Below, piece by piece: positions 32,156 to 41,200 of a stretch of DNA of 44,944 nucleotides. Every line of letters begins with the position of its first letter. Within the stretch, counting starts at the first letter, position 1. The notes below the pieces were generated by a model. It saw only the letters and a program-made list of their open reading frames with translations. It searched no databases and was not told the DNA's origin. Made by a program: the position numbers and the translations under genes. Origin of the DNA: Planctomycetales bacterium (GTDB taxonomy: Bacteria; Planctomycetota; SZUA-567); assembly GCA_025997475.1 (NCBI GenBank), contig BNUQ01000011.1, positions 1 through 44,944 on the forward strand, given 5' to 3'.

Positions 32156-33461
32156 ACAGCCGTCCGCTTTCCCTTACTTGTAGATAGCGGTTGAGGAGCG
32201 GCGCGGTCAGTTCGGTCGGGACGACATCGATGACTTCCACGCCGCCGCGGGACAGCGTTTGCAACGTGGCGGCGCGGTCGCGTTCGAGGCGATAAATGAC
32301 GGCTTGTTCGGCGGCAGTTCGCCAATCGGCGGCGGGCGCGTCGAGCCGTTGCCGCAACTGCGGCGAGCGCAACGCCGCGAAAATGACCAAATGCCGCCGC
32401 GCCAAAATCGTCAGCGCCGCGCGAAAATTGGCGCTGGCGAGGTCGTCGGCGAGGTCGGACAACACGACGATAAGCGCCCGTTTTTTCTGGCGTTCTTGGA
32501 GTGTGGCGAAAATCGGGCGAAAATCCGTTTCACGAAATTCGGCTTTGAGCGCGCACAGTTGTCCGGCGAGCCACGCGGGTTGACCACGACTTTGCGGCGG
32601 CAAATAGGCGACGACTTTATCGGCGAACACGCCCAAGCCGCATTGGTCGCCGCGCCGACCGGCGACGACGCCCAACATCAACGCGCTGTTGACCGCGTAG
32701 TCGAGTTTGCTACCGCCGCCGATTTCCAAGCCCATCAGCCGCCCGCTGTCAAGCAAAATCAGCACTTCGCGATGTTGCTCGATTTGGTGGCGGCGCGCCA
32801 TTAGTTTTTGTCGGCGGGCGCTGGCGCGCCAGTCGATATGGCGCAAGGCGTCGCCGCGCCGAAACGGGGCGAGATGCAAAAATTCCATTCCCGCGCCGCG
32901 GTCGCGCGCGCGCAATTTTTCGGCGGTCGCCGCGCCGCGCGCCGCCGCCAATTCGTCGTGGGCGGCGATTACTTCGGGATAAATTTTGACGGTCGTTTCC
33001 GCCGCCGCCGCCGTTGACCATTGCGCGGCAAACAAAAATCCGCGCTCGCGCCACCACGTCGCCCCGAACGCATATTCGCCGCGACGGCTTATTTTCAGGG
33101 TGTAAGTCAGGCGCGCGTCGGATTTGGCGGCAATCGTTAAATCGCGGATAATTAACGGCGGCGCGGCGAGCGCGGGCGGAACGTCGCGCAGTCGCAGAGA
33201 CACGGCTCGCGGCGCGTGATTTTTGATAAGGAGTTCGACGGAAAAATCAACGCCGCGCGGCGCGATTGCCGGCGCGCGGCGCTGAACGGTGAGATTATTT
33301 TTCCCGCCGCGCAAACGGTAAAAATCGACGAGCGCCAAGACCGCGAATAATAAAAAAACGCCCGCCGCGCCGATGAGAGCGACCGGTAAAAACCACGCCG
33401 CCGCGGTGCAAACAAACAGAGCGGCGCCGAAAAACAAGGCGTTGCGAGTGGGAATGAACAT
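32154..33461 (-). CDS. DUF58-domain membrane protein (von Willebrand A-like)
   Basis: 435 residues. Two N-terminal membrane helices (about 8-45) and a beta-rich region (to about 165) precede the DUF58 motif FRRGDALRHIDWRASARRQK (about 200-220). A vWA-like fold follows with VLILLDSGRLM, YAVNSALMLGVVAGRRGDQCGL and LIVVLSDLADD. The metal site DxSxS reads DSGRLM, so metal binding is uncertain. DUF58 genes usually sit with MoxR ATPase genes and take part in envelope or complex assembly; no MoxR is seen here. The stop lies in a heptamer array. Confidence 0.88.
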   Translation of the reverse strand: MFIPTRNALFFGAALFVCTAAAWFLPVALIGAAGVFLLFAVLALVDFYRLRGGKNNLTVQRRAPAIAPRGVDFSVELLIKNHAPRAVSLRLRDVPPALAAPPLIIRDLTIAAKSDARLTYTLKISRRGEYAFGATWWRERGFLFAAQWSTAAAAETTVKIYPEVIAAHDELAAARGAATAEKLRARDRGAGMEFLHLAPFRRGDALRHIDWRASARRQKLMARRHQIEQHREVLILLDSGRLMGLEIGGGSKLDYAVNSALMLGVVAGRRGDQCGLGVFADKVVAYLPPQSRGQPAWLAGQLCALKAEFRETDFRPIFATLQERQKKRALIVVLSDLADDLASANFRAALTILARRHLVIFAALRSPQLRQRLDAPAADWRTAAEQAVIYRLERDRAATLQTLSRGGVEVIDVVPTELTAPLLNRYLQVRESGRL

Positions 33462-33462
33462 A

Positions 33463-33570
33463 GTTTAGCGTTGAGAGTTGAGAGTTGAAAGTTGAGCGTT
33501 AAGAAAGCGGAGTTTTATTTTTAAGGGGCGCGAAGCGCAACCACCTTCTCAACTTCTAACTCTAAACTTT
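33463..33570. repeat. Heptamer-array inverted repeat
   Basis: AGCGTTGAGAGTTGAGAGTT left arm, core GCGGAGTTTTATTTTTAAGG then GCGCGAAGCGCAACC, right arm AACTTCTAACTCTAAAC. Upstream of the DUF58 gene. Confidence 0.82.
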
Positions 33571-33587
33571 TTGCTTTTGCCCTGCCA

Positions 33588-33772
33588 AATAATTACAATT
33601 CGCCATACCCATCCAAAGGAGACGCTGGAGGAGCGAGGTCTTTCCAACTGCCGAACTTGCCGCTCCGCCGGACTTTGTCCTTGAAACCGATTTAACGGCG
33701 GAAGAAAAAGCCATCGTCCGCGCCGGACGCCAAGAATTCTCCGAACACCCTGAAAATTTTGTGCGACTGTAA
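33588..33772 (+). pseudogene. Possible remnant of a small antitoxin-like gene
   Basis: The frame ending TAA at 33770 reads LAAPPDFVLETDLTAEEKAI and then VRAGRQEFSEHPENFVRL, a charged sequence with protein-like composition and the look of an antitoxin tail. No start codon lies upstream in this frame before a TAA; an alternative frame reads KETLEERGLS just before it, as if a 1-nt shift separates the halves. The 5' end meets a heptamer array. Weak, but the composition differs from noncoding neighbours. Confidence 0.3.
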
Positions 33773-33805
33773 AAAACGCGCCCATCTTCAAGAAAGGAAA
33801 CAATT

Positions 33806-34333
33806 ATGTCCGACGTAATGGCAACGCCCGCGCCGCCGCGCGCCAAAATTAAAACCGCGGTCGTTTGCGCCGGCGGCATCGTCTTGAGTTTTGGTTTGTT
33901 ATTTTTTCCGGCGGTGCGCGGCGGCTTGGGCGGGCTCGGCGTCGTTGTCGGCGCGTTGATTTTGCTCTACGCCGTCGGCAAATTGCTGGCGACTTTTCCG
34001 ACGGTGATGGCGCCGCGCGGTTTCGCCCGTCTGGCGCTTGCCGTCGTCGCGCTCGGTGTGGCGGGCGTGGCGCTCGGCGTGTATCTTTCGCCGGAATGGC
34101 GCGACTTTTTGACGGCGCATTTTAAGTCCGCGCTTGAACCGAAATTAGCGATGGACGTGTGGTTGGCGCGGCTGAGTAAATGGGCGTTCGTCGGTTTCGT
34201 CGTTGCGGCGGCGATTAGCGTCTTGTCATTGAGCAAACCCGGCACGGCGCTGTTGCGGGGCTTGGCGACTATCGGCGACCTTTCCATCAAAATCGAACCT
34301 GTCGATGACGAGCCGTCCGCCGCGACGGCGTGA
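33806..34333 (+). CDS. Membrane protein of unknown function (175 aa)
   Basis: GAAAGGAAACAATT precedes the ATG. Four hydrophobic helices: about 15-33 (VVCAGGIVLSFGLLFFPAV), 38-60 (GLGVVVGALILLYAVG), 75-95 (LALAVVALGVAGVALGVYL) and 125-145 (AFVGFVVAAAISVLSL). The C-terminal tail is acidic (EPVDDEPSA). It is encoded 56 nt before a coiled-coil membrane protein on the same strand, so they may form one transcription unit. No family recognised. Confidence 0.72.
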   Translation: MSDVMATPAPPRAKIKTAVVCAGGIVLSFGLLFFPAVRGGLGGLGVVVGALILLYAVGKLLATFPTVMAPRGFARLALAVVALGVAGVALGVYLSPEWRDFLTAHFKSALEPKLAMDVWLARLSKWAFVGFVVAAAISVLSLSKPGTALLRGLATIGDLSIKIEPVDDEPSAATA

Positions 34334-34389
34334 AATTTCGCCCGCCGAAAAATTGTGCCGATAAGGTTTAACCGACAGGAGGATTAACG

Positions 34390-34869
34390 ATGCCGCCAAC
34401 AATTGAAAAAGAATACACGGAGGCGGATATTACTCCGCCGATTATTCGCCGCGTCAATCCGGTGGAGCAACGGACTTTTGATGCCGAAATCGGGCGCATT
34501 AACGATAAGTTGGACGGTTTGCAACAACAACTGCGCCAGCAAGGGGAATACCTCTGCGCGAGCGATAATGAGTTGCGCCGACAGCACGAAAAGTTTGCGG
34601 CAACGGTTGAAGAACGTTTTGACCGAGTTGAGACCAAAATTGCCGCGCAAGGCGTTGAACTGCGGCAGGAAATCAAGGAGGTGCGGCAGGAACTGCGGCA
34701 AGAAATCAAAGACGGGCGGCAAGAAACGCATGCCTTGCGGCAAGAAATCAAAGGAATGTTCGCGCGGCAGACGCAATTATTGGCGTTGGTCGCGGGTGTG
34801 GTCGGGGTCTTGTTGGCGGCGTTGCGGTTTGTTGACCAAGCGACCATCGACGCGCTTTGGGGGAAATAG
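34390..34869 (+). CDS. Coiled-coil membrane protein, FARQTQLL family (second copy)
   Basis: 159 residues. AGGAGG lies 8 nt upstream of the ATG. A coiled coil at about 35-125 (NDKLDGLQQQLRQQGEYL, then RQEIKEVRQELRQEIKDGRQ) leads to EIKGMFARQTQLLALVAG, a membrane helix (LVAGVVGVLLAALRFV) and a DALWGK tail. The last ~45 residues align with those of 20804-21421 (EVKGLFARQTQLLGLIIAAL), while the rods differ in sequence and length. RluD follows 9 nt later. Function unknown; likely a membrane-tethered rod. Confidence 0.75.
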   Translation: MPPTIEKEYTEADITPPIIRRVNPVEQRTFDAEIGRINDKLDGLQQQLRQQGEYLCASDNELRRQHEKFAATVEERFDRVETKIAAQGVELRQEIKEVRQELRQEIKDGRQETHALRQEIKGMFARQTQLLALVAGVVGVLLAALRFVDQATIDALWGK

Positions 34870-34878
34870 ATAAAACCC

Positions 34879-35868
34879 ATGCGCTACCAAACGACGATTG
34901 ACGAGACGCGCGAATTTGTCGTCGAAACCGGCGGCGAGCGGTTTGATAAATTTTTAGGGCGCGTCGCGCCGGATTTTTCGCGCACTTTTCTGCAACAACT
35001 CGTCGCCGACGGTTTGGCGACGCTCAACGGCAAAGCCGCCAAAGCCGGACAAAAATTGCGCGGCGGCGAAACGGTCGGTCTGCAAATTCCGCGGCCGGTA
35101 GAAATGTCCGCCGCGCCGGAAGACCTCCCGCTCGACATTCTCTACGAAGACGCCACCGTCATTGTCGTCAACAAGCCCGCCGGTTTGGTCGCGCATCCGT
35201 CGCCGGGGCACGAAACCGGCACGTTGGTCAACGCGCTCCTCGGGCATTGCCGCGACCTCTCCGGCATCGGCGGCGAACTCCGCCCCGGCATCGTCCACCG
35301 GTTGGATCGGGACACGACCGGCTGTCTCGTCGCCGCCAAATCCGACGCCGCGCATCAGGCGTTGGCCGCGCAATTCGCCGCCCGCGCCGTCCGCAAAAAA
35401 TATCTCGCCATTACGCGCGGTCTGCCGCGTCCGCCCGCCGGCAAAGTCGAGGGCTACATTATGCGGCAAGCGGCGGACTGGCAACGGTTGCGCTTCGTCC
35501 CGCGCGAAAGTAGCGGCGGCAAATACTCGCTGACTTTTTACCGGACGCTCGCGACGCGCGGCGAGGTCGCGTTGGTCGAATGCGACCTCAAAACCGGTCG
35601 CACGCATCAAATCCGCCTGCACTTAAAATCCGTCGGCGCGCCGGTTTTGTGCGACGCGCTTTACGGGCGCGAAAGTGAAATTACGCTTGCGACTTTGCGC
35701 GGCGAAAAAGCCGGCGAAGCCGCGCCGCTGATGACGCGGCAGGCGTTGCACGCGGCGGAATTGGCGTTCGCGCATCCGCTCACCGGCGAAAATCTGACCT
35801 TTTCCGCGCCGTTGCCGCCGGATATGCAAACGTTGGTCGAGAGATTAGAGTTGAAAGTTGAAAGTTAA
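34879..35868 (+). CDS. rluD: RluD-family 23S rRNA pseudouridine synthase
   Basis: 329 residues. S4-like RNA-binding domain (about 15-75: GERFDKFLGRV, FLQQLVADGLATLNGK) and the synthase domain with DATVIVVNKPAGLVAHPSPG, the catalytic motif GIVHRLDRDTTGCLVAAKS (about 136-154; Asp in HRLD), KTGRTHQIRLHL, and GAPVLCDALYG. It isomerises uridines in large-subunit rRNA; RluD versus RluC target cannot be told with certainty. It begins 9 nt after the coiled-coil gene. The last nine residues (ERLELKVES) and the stop are encoded by heptamer repeat sequence. Confidence 0.93.
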   Translation: MRYQTTIDETREFVVETGGERFDKFLGRVAPDFSRTFLQQLVADGLATLNGKAAKAGQKLRGGETVGLQIPRPVEMSAAPEDLPLDILYEDATVIVVNKPAGLVAHPSPGHETGTLVNALLGHCRDLSGIGGELRPGIVHRLDRDTTGCLVAAKSDAAHQALAAQFAARAVRKKYLAITRGLPRPPAGKVEGYIMRQAADWQRLRFVPRESSGGKYSLTFYRTLATRGEVALVECDLKTGRTHQIRLHLKSVGAPVLCDALYGRESEITLATLRGEKAGEAAPLMTRQALHAAELAFAHPLTGENLTFSAPLPPDMQTLVERLELKVES

Positions 35869-35970
35869 AAGTTGAGAAGATGGCGGAGCTTCGCGCCTCG
35901 TAGAAATAAAAATCCGCTTTCTCAACTTTCAACTTTCAACTTTCAACTTTTAACTTTTAACTTTTAATTC
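35844..35970. repeat. Heptamer-array inverted repeat overlapping the rluD 3' end
   Basis: TAGAGTTGAAAGTTGAAAGTT left arm is partly coding; core GGCGGAGCTTCGCGCCTC and AAATAAAAATCCGC; right arm of AACTTTCAACTTTTAACTT units. Confidence 0.82.
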
Positions 35971-35986
35971 TAAATCGGATGCCGCT

Positions 35987-37267
35987 ATGACCCAATCCAA
36001 CGCCGTCGCCATTTTGTCCATCGGGCGCGAACTGTTGCTCGGACACACCCTCGACACCAACGCCGCGTATTTGTGCCGCGAAGTTACCGCGCTCGGCTAC
36101 CAAGTCGCCACCATTCGCACCGCCGATGACGACCGCGAGAGCATCGTCGCGGCGCTCCGCGATTTATCGGCGTATCGTTTCATTCTTATCAGCGGCGGAT
36201 TGGGACCGACGCCCGACGACTTGACGCGACAGGCAATCGCCGATTTCGCCGGCGTCGAATTGGTTTTTCACGAAGAATTATGGCAGGCGGTCGAGCGGCG
36301 TTTTGCCGCGTTGCACAAAAATATTAGCGTCGGCAACAACGCGCAGGCGTTTTTGCCGGACGGCGCGTTGGCAATCCCCAACGCTTGCGGCACCGCGCCG
36401 GGCGTGGATTGGTCGGGACGCGGGACGCGGCTGTTCGCGATGCCCGGCGTGCCGCGCGAAATGTATGCGATGTTCGCCGATTACGTCGCGCCGCTTTTGC
36501 GGCAGGCGGCGACGAGCGTGGTGTTTATGAAGCGGCTACATTTGAGCGGCGTCGGCGAAAGCGCGGTCGGCGAAATTATTCGCGCCGCCGCGCCGTTGTC
36601 GCCGACCGCCGAAATCGGCACGACGGTTGATTGTTTGACCGTTACGGTGCGGGTGCTGGCGGCGGGGGAAAATTTGTCCGCCGCGCAAGCGAAAACCGCG
36701 GCGGCGGCGCGCGTTTTACGCGAGAAACTCGCGCCGTATATTTTCGCCGAAGACGGGCAAACGCTCGCCGCGACCATTCTGCAAATTTTACGGACGCGGC
36801 GGCAAAAATTGGCGTTGGCGGAAAGTTGCACCGGCGGATTGGTCGCCGCCGAACTGGTGGATTGCGCCGGCGCGTCCGACGTGTTGGTCGAGGGCTTGGT
36901 CGTTTATAGCAACGCGGCGAAACAACGCTTATGCGGCGGCGAGGGCGAGCGGATTTTGCGCGAACACGGCGCGGTCAGCCGCGAATGTGTCGAATGGTTA
37001 GCCGCGGCGGAGCGCGAAAATTCCGGCGCGGATTACGCGGTCGCGGTCAGCGGCATCGCCGGACCGGGCGGCGGCTCGGCGGACAAACCCGTCGGCTTGG
37101 TGTGGGTCGCGGTGGCGCACCCGCAGGGCGAACACCCGCAGGGCGAACACCCGCAGGGTGTTGTCGCCGAGGAATATCACTTCGCCTCCGACCGGACAAG
37201 CAACCGCCACTTCGCGAAAAACGCCGCGCTCGGTTTGTTGCTGAAAACGCTCGCGACGGTTGGATAA
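35987..37267 (+). CDS. cinA: CinA-family protein (competence/damage-inducible, NMN amidohydrolase type)
   Basis: 426 residues. N-terminal molybdopterin-binding-like domain (GRELLLGHTLDTN about 13-25; SGGLGPTPDDLTR about 68-80; GNNAQAFLPDGA) and C-terminal CinA domain (LALAESCTGGLVAAEL about 279-294; YAVAVSGIAGPGGG; SADKPVGLVWVAV). CinA enzymes recycle pyridine nucleotides as NMN deamidases and ADP-ribose pyrophosphatases. Residues about 385-400 contain HPQGE three times in a row, from a 15-nt tandem repeat, in a surface loop after VAV. Convergent with nifB. Confidence 0.95.
   Translation: MTQSNAVAILSIGRELLLGHTLDTNAAYLCREVTALGYQVATIRTADDDRESIVAALRDLSAYRFILISGGLGPTPDDLTRQAIADFAGVELVFHEELWQAVERRFAALHKNISVGNNAQAFLPDGALAIPNACGTAPGVDWSGRGTRLFAMPGVPREMYAMFADYVAPLLRQAATSVVFMKRLHLSGVGESAVGEIIRAAAPLSPTAEIGTTVDCLTVTVRVLAAGENLSAAQAKTAAAARVLREKLAPYIFAEDGQTLAATILQILRTRRQKLALAESCTGGLVAAELVDCAGASDVLVEGLVVYSNAAKQRLCGGEGERILREHGAVSRECVEWLAAAERENSGADYAVAVSGIAGPGGGSADKPVGLVWVAVAHPQGEHPQGEHPQGVVAEEYHFASDRTSNRHFAKNAALGLLLKTLATVG
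37120..37160 (+). repeat. 15-nt in-frame tandem repeat in cinA (HPQGE x3)
   Basis: CACCCGCAGGGCGAA is repeated, with the last copy ending GGGTG. It is confined to a loop of the CinA domain. Confidence 0.9.
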
Positions 37268-37306
37268 GGGATTAAGTTTTTAAGAATCTTAAGCCGCTTA
37301 AAATCC

Positions 37307-38167
37307 TTAATCTTTTTTTTTCGCCGCCGCGGTTAAAAGTTCGCCGACGACCGGCGAATTATTTTCGCCGAGCATTCCGGCGGCGTCGGCGCGGCAACGT
37401 CCGCAATGACTCATCTGCGGCAAGAACTCTCCGGCTTGGCGGCGCGTCTCCTGCATTGCCGCGTTGGTCGGCGGTTCAATGCCGACGAACGCCGAGCCGT
37501 TCACCCGCATCAGCGGAATGCAGTTCTGAATTTGCGCGCCGTGTTTTGCCGCGTAAGCCGCGACCGCGGCGGCGTGTTGCTCGTTGACGCCCGGAATCAC
37601 GACGGTGTTGACTTTGACCGTAATGCCGCGTTCGGCGAGCGCGGTCAGCGCGGCGGTTTGGCGTTCCAATAAAACGGCGGCGCCCGCCGCGCCGCGATAC
37701 AGGTGCGGCGGCACGCGAATCCACGCGTAGATTTGCGCGCCGATTTCCGGGTCAACGGCGTTGACGGTCAACGTAACGTGCGACACGTTTAAGTCGGCGA
37801 GCGCGGCGGCGTGTTCGGCGACCGCCAACCCGTTGCTGGCGAGGCAGAGAATTTTTTCCGGATGACGTTCGCGGACTAACCGCAACGTCGCGAGCGTCTC
37901 GGCGGGCGAGGCGAACGGGTCGCCCGGTCCGGCGACGCCGACGACGGCGATGGTCGGAATTTTCACGAGGACGGCGTCGAGATAATCCGCCGCCGCTTCC
38001 GGCGTCAACACCGCGCCGGTAACGCCGGGGCGCGATTCGTTCACGCAGGCGTAATCGCGGTTGCAAAAATTGCACTGCACGTTGCACTCCGCCGCCACCG
38101 GCAAATGGATGCGCCCGACGCGGTGCCGCGCCGCCGGATTGAAACAGGGATGATTGGGGAAGGGCAT
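37307..38167 (-). CDS. nifB: NifB-type radical SAM protein (no NifX domain)
   Basis: 286 residues. The start HPCFNPAARHRVGRIHLPVA followed by CNVQCNFCNRDYACVNESRPGV is the NifB hallmark: radical SAM cysteines C28, C32, C35, plus C8 and C41 for accessory clusters. A HCGRCRADAAG motif near 254-264 gives two more cluster cysteines. NifB fuses two [4Fe-4S] clusters and inserts carbide to make NifB-co, the precursor of nitrogenase cofactors. The NifX-like tail of many NifB proteins is absent, as in short archaeal forms. No other nif gene is in the window, so nitrogen fixation is not shown. Confidence 0.92.
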   Translation of the reverse strand: MPFPNHPCFNPAARHRVGRIHLPVAAECNVQCNFCNRDYACVNESRPGVTGAVLTPEAAADYLDAVLVKIPTIAVVGVAGPGDPFASPAETLATLRLVRERHPEKILCLASNGLAVAEHAAALADLNVSHVTLTVNAVDPEIGAQIYAWIRVPPHLYRGAAGAAVLLERQTAALTALAERGITVKVNTVVIPGVNEQHAAAVAAYAAKHGAQIQNCIPLMRVNGSAFVGIEPPTNAAMQETRRQAGEFLPQMSHCGRCRADAAGMLGENNSPVVGELLTAAAKKKD

Positions 38168-38180
38168 CGTTTCACCTTAT

Positions 38181-38267
38181 TCAGAGTTTAGAGTTCAGAG
38201 TTTAGCGGTGGAGTTATTTTTTAATAATGCGCGAAGCGCATCCTTTGCTGAACTCTGAACTCTCAGT
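38181..38267. repeat. Heptamer-array inverted repeat overlapping the stop of the 1630-aa gene
   Basis: CAGAGTTTAGAGTTCAGAGTT left arm, core GTGGAGTTATTTTTTAATAA then TGCGCGAAGCGCATCC, right arm AACTCTGAACTCTCAG. The stop codon TGA of the leftward gene falls in the last unit. Confidence 0.82.
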
Positions 38268-41200
38268 TCGACAACCGCGCCGCGAAGCCGCTTAATTGTT
38301 GGCGGCGTTCCGCCGACAGATTCGGCGTCTGTAAATCGCGCCGCACCGTTATCGCCAAATTATTGAGAATGGTCGCCGTCGGGCGCAAACTCACCTGCGT
38401 CGCCAACGGTTCGCCGGTCGCCGGATTCGTCGTCGGAACGGTCAACTGCGGAATTTCGCCGGTCATGCCGGCTTTTTGCCGCGCCTCCGCCGCGCTTAAT
38501 TCAATTTCAATACTTAACAAATGCGCTTCCCACCAAAGGTCGGACTGCGGGGGCGAGCGGCGCAGGCATTGCAAACTTTCCACCATCGCCTGCGCGAACA
38601 GCGCCGCCGGATTTTTTTCGCCGGTAACGGCGTAAGGGCGCGGTGTTTTTTGGCGGTCGGCGTAACGCGCTTCCGCCAAATAGACCTTCGCCAAATCCAA
38701 CATCAGCGACCGGTCGTGCGGCGAGAACGCACGCAAACGCTCCACGTAATCCTCCGCCGTTTCGTAGTCGTTGTCGTTCAACAGCGCGTCAACGTAAGCG
38801 CGTTTGGCGCGTAGCAACCAACTCTCAAACACCAGCGCGGCGCGTAAATTTTTCAGCGCGGCGGCGAACGGCAACTTGCCGCCGTGGTCGTCGGTCGGGT
38901 GCGCCGCGTCATACTGCGTCAGCGTGTCGATAGTCGCGACGGCGCGGTCGTAGTCGCGTTTGACCATTTGCCCGTGCGCGTCCGGCTCGCCATACAACAG
39001 CGTAACGAGCGGCGTTTCGACGGCGTCGAGGAGTCGTTGCCACGCCGCTTGGGCTTCCGGCGACGCGGCGTTTTTCAGTTGCTCCTGCCACGCGCTCCAC
39101 AGGCATTTGCCGCCGCGCCGGCGCGGATAATTTTTGCCGAAGACGCGCCGCGCGTCGTCCAACGAGAGCAACGGGTCGAGCATCGCGATAAACACCGCCG
39201 CCTTTTCCCGACCCGCCTCCGAAACGTAGCCGCGCACCGCCAACTGTTCGTAGAATTGCGCGGGCGGCGGCAACCGCGGCGTGAACGGGCGCTGAAACAA
39301 CGCTTGCGGATACGCCGTTTCGATGACCGTCCGCTTGACCAAATTTTCGTTGGACGTTTGGTCGAGGCGCGTCAAATAAGCGCGGGCTTGCAACTGTTCG
39401 ACCGCGACCGCCGTCGGCGCGGCGGCGAGACGCCGCGCCTGCCGCCAAACGCCCTCGCGTCCCGCCGCGTTGATTTCCGCCGCCGCGAGCGCGGCGCGCC
39501 AGACCGGCAAATGCGGCGCGTAGGGCGTCGCCAACCATTCGTTCAATTTGTCGGTGAGCGCGGTCGGCGAATCCTTGACCGCGGATAGCGCGGCGGGCGG
39601 AAAAATTTTCTCGACTTTTTCCCGCACCGGCGGGAACATCGTCGTCAGGTCGGCGGCGGTCTTGCCGGGCTGAAACAAACTGCCGGCGGTGAACCGCGCG
39701 TCCCCCCAAAACTCGACTAATTTTTTACCGGTTTCGACGGCGCGCGTCCACGACCGGCGCTCCTCGGCGTCCGACATCGCTTTCAGCGCCGAGCGCAAAT
39801 CGTGATAAATGCCGGCTTCGGAGCGCCCCTGCCAATTGAGCGCCGCCGCCTGACATTGTTGCGCGGTCGCCGTCGCGCCGAGCGCGGCGGCGCGTTGTTC
39901 GAGGCGTTGCCACGCCGCGTTAAATTGCGCCGCGAGCGTCGCGGCGAAGCGCGGCGCCGCAATTCTCTGCGCCGCGTCGTTGATTTTTTTCAGCCGCGCC
40001 ACGGCGACGGGCAAGTCCAATTTTTCCCAATCGACTAACCGCAACTGCGCTTCCGCTTTCAGCCCCGCCGCCTCGTTTTGATAATTTTTCTCCTTGTCCG
40101 TCGCGGCGACCGCGGTCGCGAACGTCGCTAAAAATTTATCGGCGGCGGCGACCGTGCCCGCCCAGTCCGCCGCCGCGTTCGCCGCCAGCAGCGGCATAAA
40201 GCGCGCGTCCGACAATTCGTTTTTTTCTTGTAAAAAAATTTGCCGCCGCTTTTCCGGCAAGGTCGCGCCGTCGTTCGACAACGCCGCCGTTTCCGCGTGC
40301 AGGTCGATGAATTTTTGCGCGAGCGCCAACGTTTGGGCGCGGGCGCGGGTCAACTCTTCTGGCGTCGCCGCCGGATTTTTGGCCGTTTCGAGTTCGAGCG
40401 CGATTTCCCGCTCGCGTTCGAGCCACAGCGTCGCGCCGAAGAGTTGCAATAAAACATAGCGGTCGTTGGTCGGCGACATCTCCGCGATGAGTTTTATCGC
40501 CTGCGTCAATTGTCCGCCGGCTTTGCAGGCGTCGATGAGGCGTAAATAGTCGTCGTGCTCGTTGCCGTAGCGGACGCACATTTCCAACGCGTCGATGTAG
40601 TCGCGGCGGCTGGCGTCGGTGCCTTGCGTTTGGACGCGCCGGCGCGCCGTGTCGCGCAACAAATTGAGCGCGGCGGGAAAATAGGCGCGCGCGCCGGGAA
40701 ATTCCGCCGCCGGATAGTTCCGCGACTTCTCGGCGAAATCGTCGCGAAATTCCTGCACCAACAGCGACGCCGCGACGAACGCCGCGTCGTCGTCTTGCAG
40801 ACGTTTGGCAATCGCCGCCAACCGATACAAACAGCGCGGCACGAAGCGGTCGCGGTCGCTCGGTCGTTGCAACCGCGCGGCTTGGGCGAGCGCGCCGACG
40901 TAGGCGGCGCGGGCGCGATTGAAGTCCGCCGCCGCCGCGCGTCCCGCCCGTTCCGTCGCCACGCCGTCGCGATAAGCGCGTTCCGCCTCGCCGACCAGAA
41001 GCGGCAAACTCTTGCTGTCGTCGTTGCCGGTCGCGAGCGCCAATTGGTTTTTCTTGCCGAAATCCAGCAACAACTTGGTCTGTTCGTCGCCGCGCGCGCG
41101 GGTCGGCGCGTCGGCGGACGTCTGCGCGAACGCCGCCGCGTCGAGCGCCATTTGCGCCCACGTCGTCGCCTGATTTTTGTCGTCGAGTTTCACGGCGCGG

